Assembly (NCBI GenBank): GCA_030149585.1 | Contig: JASFBJ010000056.1 | Coordinates: forward strand, 1-14,823 | Origin: Desulfobacterales bacterium | GTDB taxonomy: Bacteria > Desulfobacterota > Desulfobacteria > Desulfobacterales > JASFBJ01 | Reading direction: 5' to 3' | DNA length: 14,823 bases | In this document: positions 12,721-14,823 of the stretch, in pieces | Layout of the letters: each line of letters opens with the position of its first letter | Numbering within the stretch: the first letter of the stretch is position 1 | Position numbers and translations under genes: made by a program | The notes under the pieces: model-generated | Database searches by the model: none | What the model saw: the letters and a program-made list of their open reading frames with translations, nothing else | What the model was told of the DNA's origin: nothing

Positions 12721-14625
12721 TTATTTGCGAGCCTTGCCGTAACCAAGATTTAGCAAAGCCTGCTCCATTTCATTTAAAATTACAGGGTTATCAATAGTGG
12801 CCGGAACTTTAAAGGCTTTATTATCCGCAATTTTTTGAATGGTGCCGCGCAGGATTTTACCGGAACGAGTTTTAGGCAGCCGTTTGACCACCATAGCAGT
12901 TTTAAAGGCAGCTACAGGCCCGATTCTCTCTCGTACCATTTGAACCGTTTCTTTTTCTATTTCATTATGGTCTTTGGTGACTCCGGCATTTAAGACTAAA
13001 AACCCGATAGGTACCTGTCCTTTTAATTTATCATCAACACCTAAAACCGCACATTCAGCAACGTCTGGATGGTCTGCGAGAATTTCTTCCATTGCACCGG
13101 TGGAAAGGCGATGGCCGGCCACGTTAATAATATCATCGGTTCGTGCCATTACAAATACATAACCCTGCTCATCAATATATCCGGCATCAGCTGTTTTATA
13201 ATAGCCAGGAAATTCTTCCAGATATGAATCAATATATCCCTGATCATTATTCCAAAGGGTTGGCAGGGTGCCTGGAGGCAAAGGCAGTTTTACCACCAGG
13301 GCTCCTATCTCTCCGGCTTTTACCTGCTGATTATTTTGGTCAACTACTTGAAGGTTCCAACCTGGGGCTGGTTTGGTAGGCGAGCCCTTCTTGACTTGAT
13401 AGTGGTGTAAACCCAAACAGTTTGCGCAAATAGCCCAGCCGGTCTCGGTTTGCCACCAGTGATCAATTACCGGAATCCCCAGTTTATTTTCAGCCCATTT
13501 AAGAGTGTCGGGATCAAGCCTTTCACCAGCCAGGAAAAGGGTTTTAAAGCTGGATAAATCATAGTTTTTAATCAGTTCCCCGCTGGGATCTTCTCTTTTA
13601 ATGGCCCTGAAAGCGGTTGGCGCTGTAAAGAGACATTTGACTTTATGTTCTGCAATGACCCTCCAGAAAACCCCGGCATCTGGTGTGCCCACTGGTTTGC
13701 CCTCAAACAGAATTGTGGTGCAGCCCATAAATAATGGCGCATAAATAATATAGGAGTGTCCAACAACCCAGCCCACATCGGAAGCAGCCCAGTAAACATC
13801 ACCTGCATCAACATTATAGATAGCCTTCATGGACCACTTTAAGGCTACGACATGACCGCCATTATCCCGTACAACTCCTTTTGGAACACCGGTGGTGCCG
13901 GATGTATAAAGAATATATAATGGATCAGTGGCTGCAACCGGTACACAATCAACTGGTTCAGCTTTGGCCATGAGAGAATTCCAGTCCAGATCACGACCAT
14001 TTATCATTTCAGCCTTCTCCATGGAGCGCTGAAAAATAATACAGTGCTCCGGCTTTGCCTCGGCCATTTCAACTGCACCATCCAGCAAGTGTTTATAGGG
14101 AATTATTTTAGTAACCTCTATCCCGCATGAAGCGGAAATAATTACCTTTGGTTTGGCATCATTGATTCTGGTGGCCAGTTCATTAGCGGCAAAGCCGCCA
14201 AATACTACTGAATGAACCGCGCCGATTCGGGCACAGGCCAGCATGGCAATCGCTGCCTGGGGAATCATAGGCATATAAATTAAGACCCGGTCTCCTTTGC
14301 TAACCCCCAGGCCTGCCAGAACGCCGCCGAATTTTGCGACTTTTTCCCTTAATTCCAGGTAAGTATATATTTTCTTATTATTGGTTACCGGGCTGTCGTA
14401 AATAAGGGCTGCCTGATTTCCCCGGCCGTTTTCAATATGCCAGTCAAGCGCATTATAGCAGGTATTGATTTCTCCTCCGCTAAACCAGCGATAAAATGGT
14501 TTGTTGGAGTCATCAAGAACTTTATCCCATTTTTTATACCAGTGGCACTCATTAGCGGCTTTTTCCCAGAAATCTTCTGGATCTTCCATAGATTGTCTAT
14601 AAGCCTCTTCATATAAATTATCCAT
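12721..14625 (-). CDS. prpE: Propionyl-/acetyl-CoA synthetase (AMP-forming), PrpE-type
   Basis: A 634-aa ANL-superfamily enzyme that converts a short-chain acid, ATP and CoA to acyl-CoA, AMP and PPi. An ACAS N-terminal region (FWEKAANECHWYKKWDKVL, 19-37) is followed by WFSGGEINTCYNALDWH (47-63), P-loop LYTSGTTGVPKG (239-250), DHWWQTETGW (388-397), hinge ARTDDIINVAGHRLSTG (494-510) and C-terminal KTRSGKILR with catalytic Lys590, a residue regulated by acetylation in this family. WWQTETGW rather than WWQTETGG, together with GGEINTCYNALD, points to the PrpE/ACSS3 group, so propionate or a similar short acid is likelier than acetate. This assignment is by motif memory. The ATG has AAGGAGG 5-6 nt upstream. 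It is transcribed alone, with about 175 bp to the next gene. Confidence 0.9.
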   Translation of the reverse strand: MDNLYEEAYRQSMEDPEDFWEKAANECHWYKKWDKVLDDSNKPFYRWFSGGEINTCYNALDWHIENGRGNQAALIYDSPVTNNKKIYTYLELREKVAKFGGVLAGLGVSKGDRVLIYMPMIPQAAIAMLACARIGAVHSVVFGGFAANELATRINDAKPKVIISASCGIEVTKIIPYKHLLDGAVEMAEAKPEHCIIFQRSMEKAEMINGRDLDWNSLMAKAEPVDCVPVAATDPLYILYTSGTTGVPKGVVRDNGGHVVALKWSMKAIYNVDAGDVYWAASDVGWVVGHSYIIYAPLFMGCTTILFEGKPVGTPDAGVFWRVIAEHKVKCLFTAPTAFRAIKREDPSGELIKNYDLSSFKTLFLAGERLDPDTLKWAENKLGIPVIDHWWQTETGWAICANCLGLHHYQVKKGSPTKPAPGWNLQVVDQNNQQVKAGEIGALVVKLPLPPGTLPTLWNNDQGYIDSYLEEFPGYYKTADAGYIDEQGYVFVMARTDDIINVAGHRLSTGAMEEILADHPDVAECAVLGVDDKLKGQVPIGFLVLNAGVTKDHNEIEKETVQMVRERIGPVAAFKTAMVVKRLPKTRSGKILRGTIQKIADNKAFKVPATIDNPVILNEMEQALLNLGYGKARK

Positions 14626-14703
14626 TATTGCCTCCTTTAATACTCGATGTTCAAGTTTTTAAACTTTTATTCAAAACAAAAATAGTGTCAGACAAGAAAA
14701 CTC

Positions 14704-14728
14704 TGGATTTTGTGTGCAACAAAATCCA
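14704..14728. repeat. 10-bp-arm inverted repeat upstream of the acyl-CoA synthetase
   Basis: TGGATTTTGT (14704-14713) and ACAAAATCCA (14719-14728) are perfect complements around GTGCA. It lies about 80 nt before the prpE start. On the minus strand GAGTTTTCTTGT follows, moderately T-rich, so it could be the terminator of a gene beyond the window or an operator of prpE. No clear sigma70 promoter was found between it and the gene. Confidence 0.5.
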
Positions 14729-14823
14729 TCACAGTGTTCAAGGTTGGCCAGTTACCACATAATATAATTATCAGCAATTCCCGCTTATAGTTAAAGAGCC
14801 CTAAAATAGAAGGTTAAGGTTTT

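Noticed and set aside
14660..14692. Sigma54-like element TGACAC-N5-TTGTT upstream of prpE
   Set aside because: The spacing is right, but both key dinucleotides (GG at -24 and GC at -12) are missing, so the match is too weak to call.

Overview
The window is a catabolic region from a Gram-negative bacterium, with every recognisable gene on the minus strand. The combination seen is branched-chain-type ABC uptake genes wrapped around an acyl-CoA ligase, beta-oxidation enzymes (3-hydroxyacyl-CoA dehydrogenase and crotonase), a MenB/BadI-type crotonase homologue, a PrpE-type acyl-CoA synthetase, an iron-sulfur flavoprotein, and an outer-membrane beta-barrel. This fits an anaerobic degrader of carboxylic or aromatic acids. 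A sulfate- or sulfur-reducing Desulfobacterota (old Deltaproteobacteria) is my best guess. That is inference from gene content and protein style; no rRNA or phylogenetic marker is present.

Layout in transcription order (high to low coordinates). (1) 14625-12721: PrpE/Acs-type acyl-CoA synthetase, after a leader containing a 10-bp inverted repeat. (2) 12546-12055: a small exported NTF2-like protein of unknown role. (3) 11893-11083: an OmpA-like beta-barrel gene broken by one frameshift. (4) About 300 bp with no gene, ending in a good sigma70-type promoter whose -10 lies inside a perfect 9-bp-arm palindrome. This drives (5) the MenB/BadI-type gene 10764-9964, which ends at a strong hairpin. (6) 9837-2254: a seven-gene operon of iron-sulfur flavoprotein, substrate-binding protein, livH, livM, acyl-CoA ligase, livG, livF. 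Coupling is tight (20-bp gap, ATGA overlap, 23-bp gap, abutting stop/start, 1-bp gap). The exception is a 318-bp structured spacer after the binding protein. The operon ends at a terminator-like hairpin plus T-tract at 2214-2254. (7) 2148-473: hbd-crt pair. (8) 335-1: the start of a metallo-beta-lactamase-fold gene that runs off the window edge.

How the genes may work together (inference): the binding protein captures an organic acid, LivHM/LivFG import it, and the co-encoded ligase activates it to a CoA thioester. The BadI/MenB-like enzyme may act on a cyclic or beta-keto acyl-CoA, and crt and hbd carry out the hydration and oxidation steps of beta-oxidation. The PrpE-type synthetase handles short-chain acids. 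The substrate cannot be read from the sequence.

The least ordinary features are a four-cysteine zinc-finger-like tail on the LivM permease, the palindrome-embedded promoter of the MenB/BadI-type gene, the frameshifted beta-barrel gene, the structured spacer inside the transporter operon, and a GGCCAACC octamer found at four places, all between genes. I see no CRISPR array, tRNA, rRNA, transposase or phage gene.
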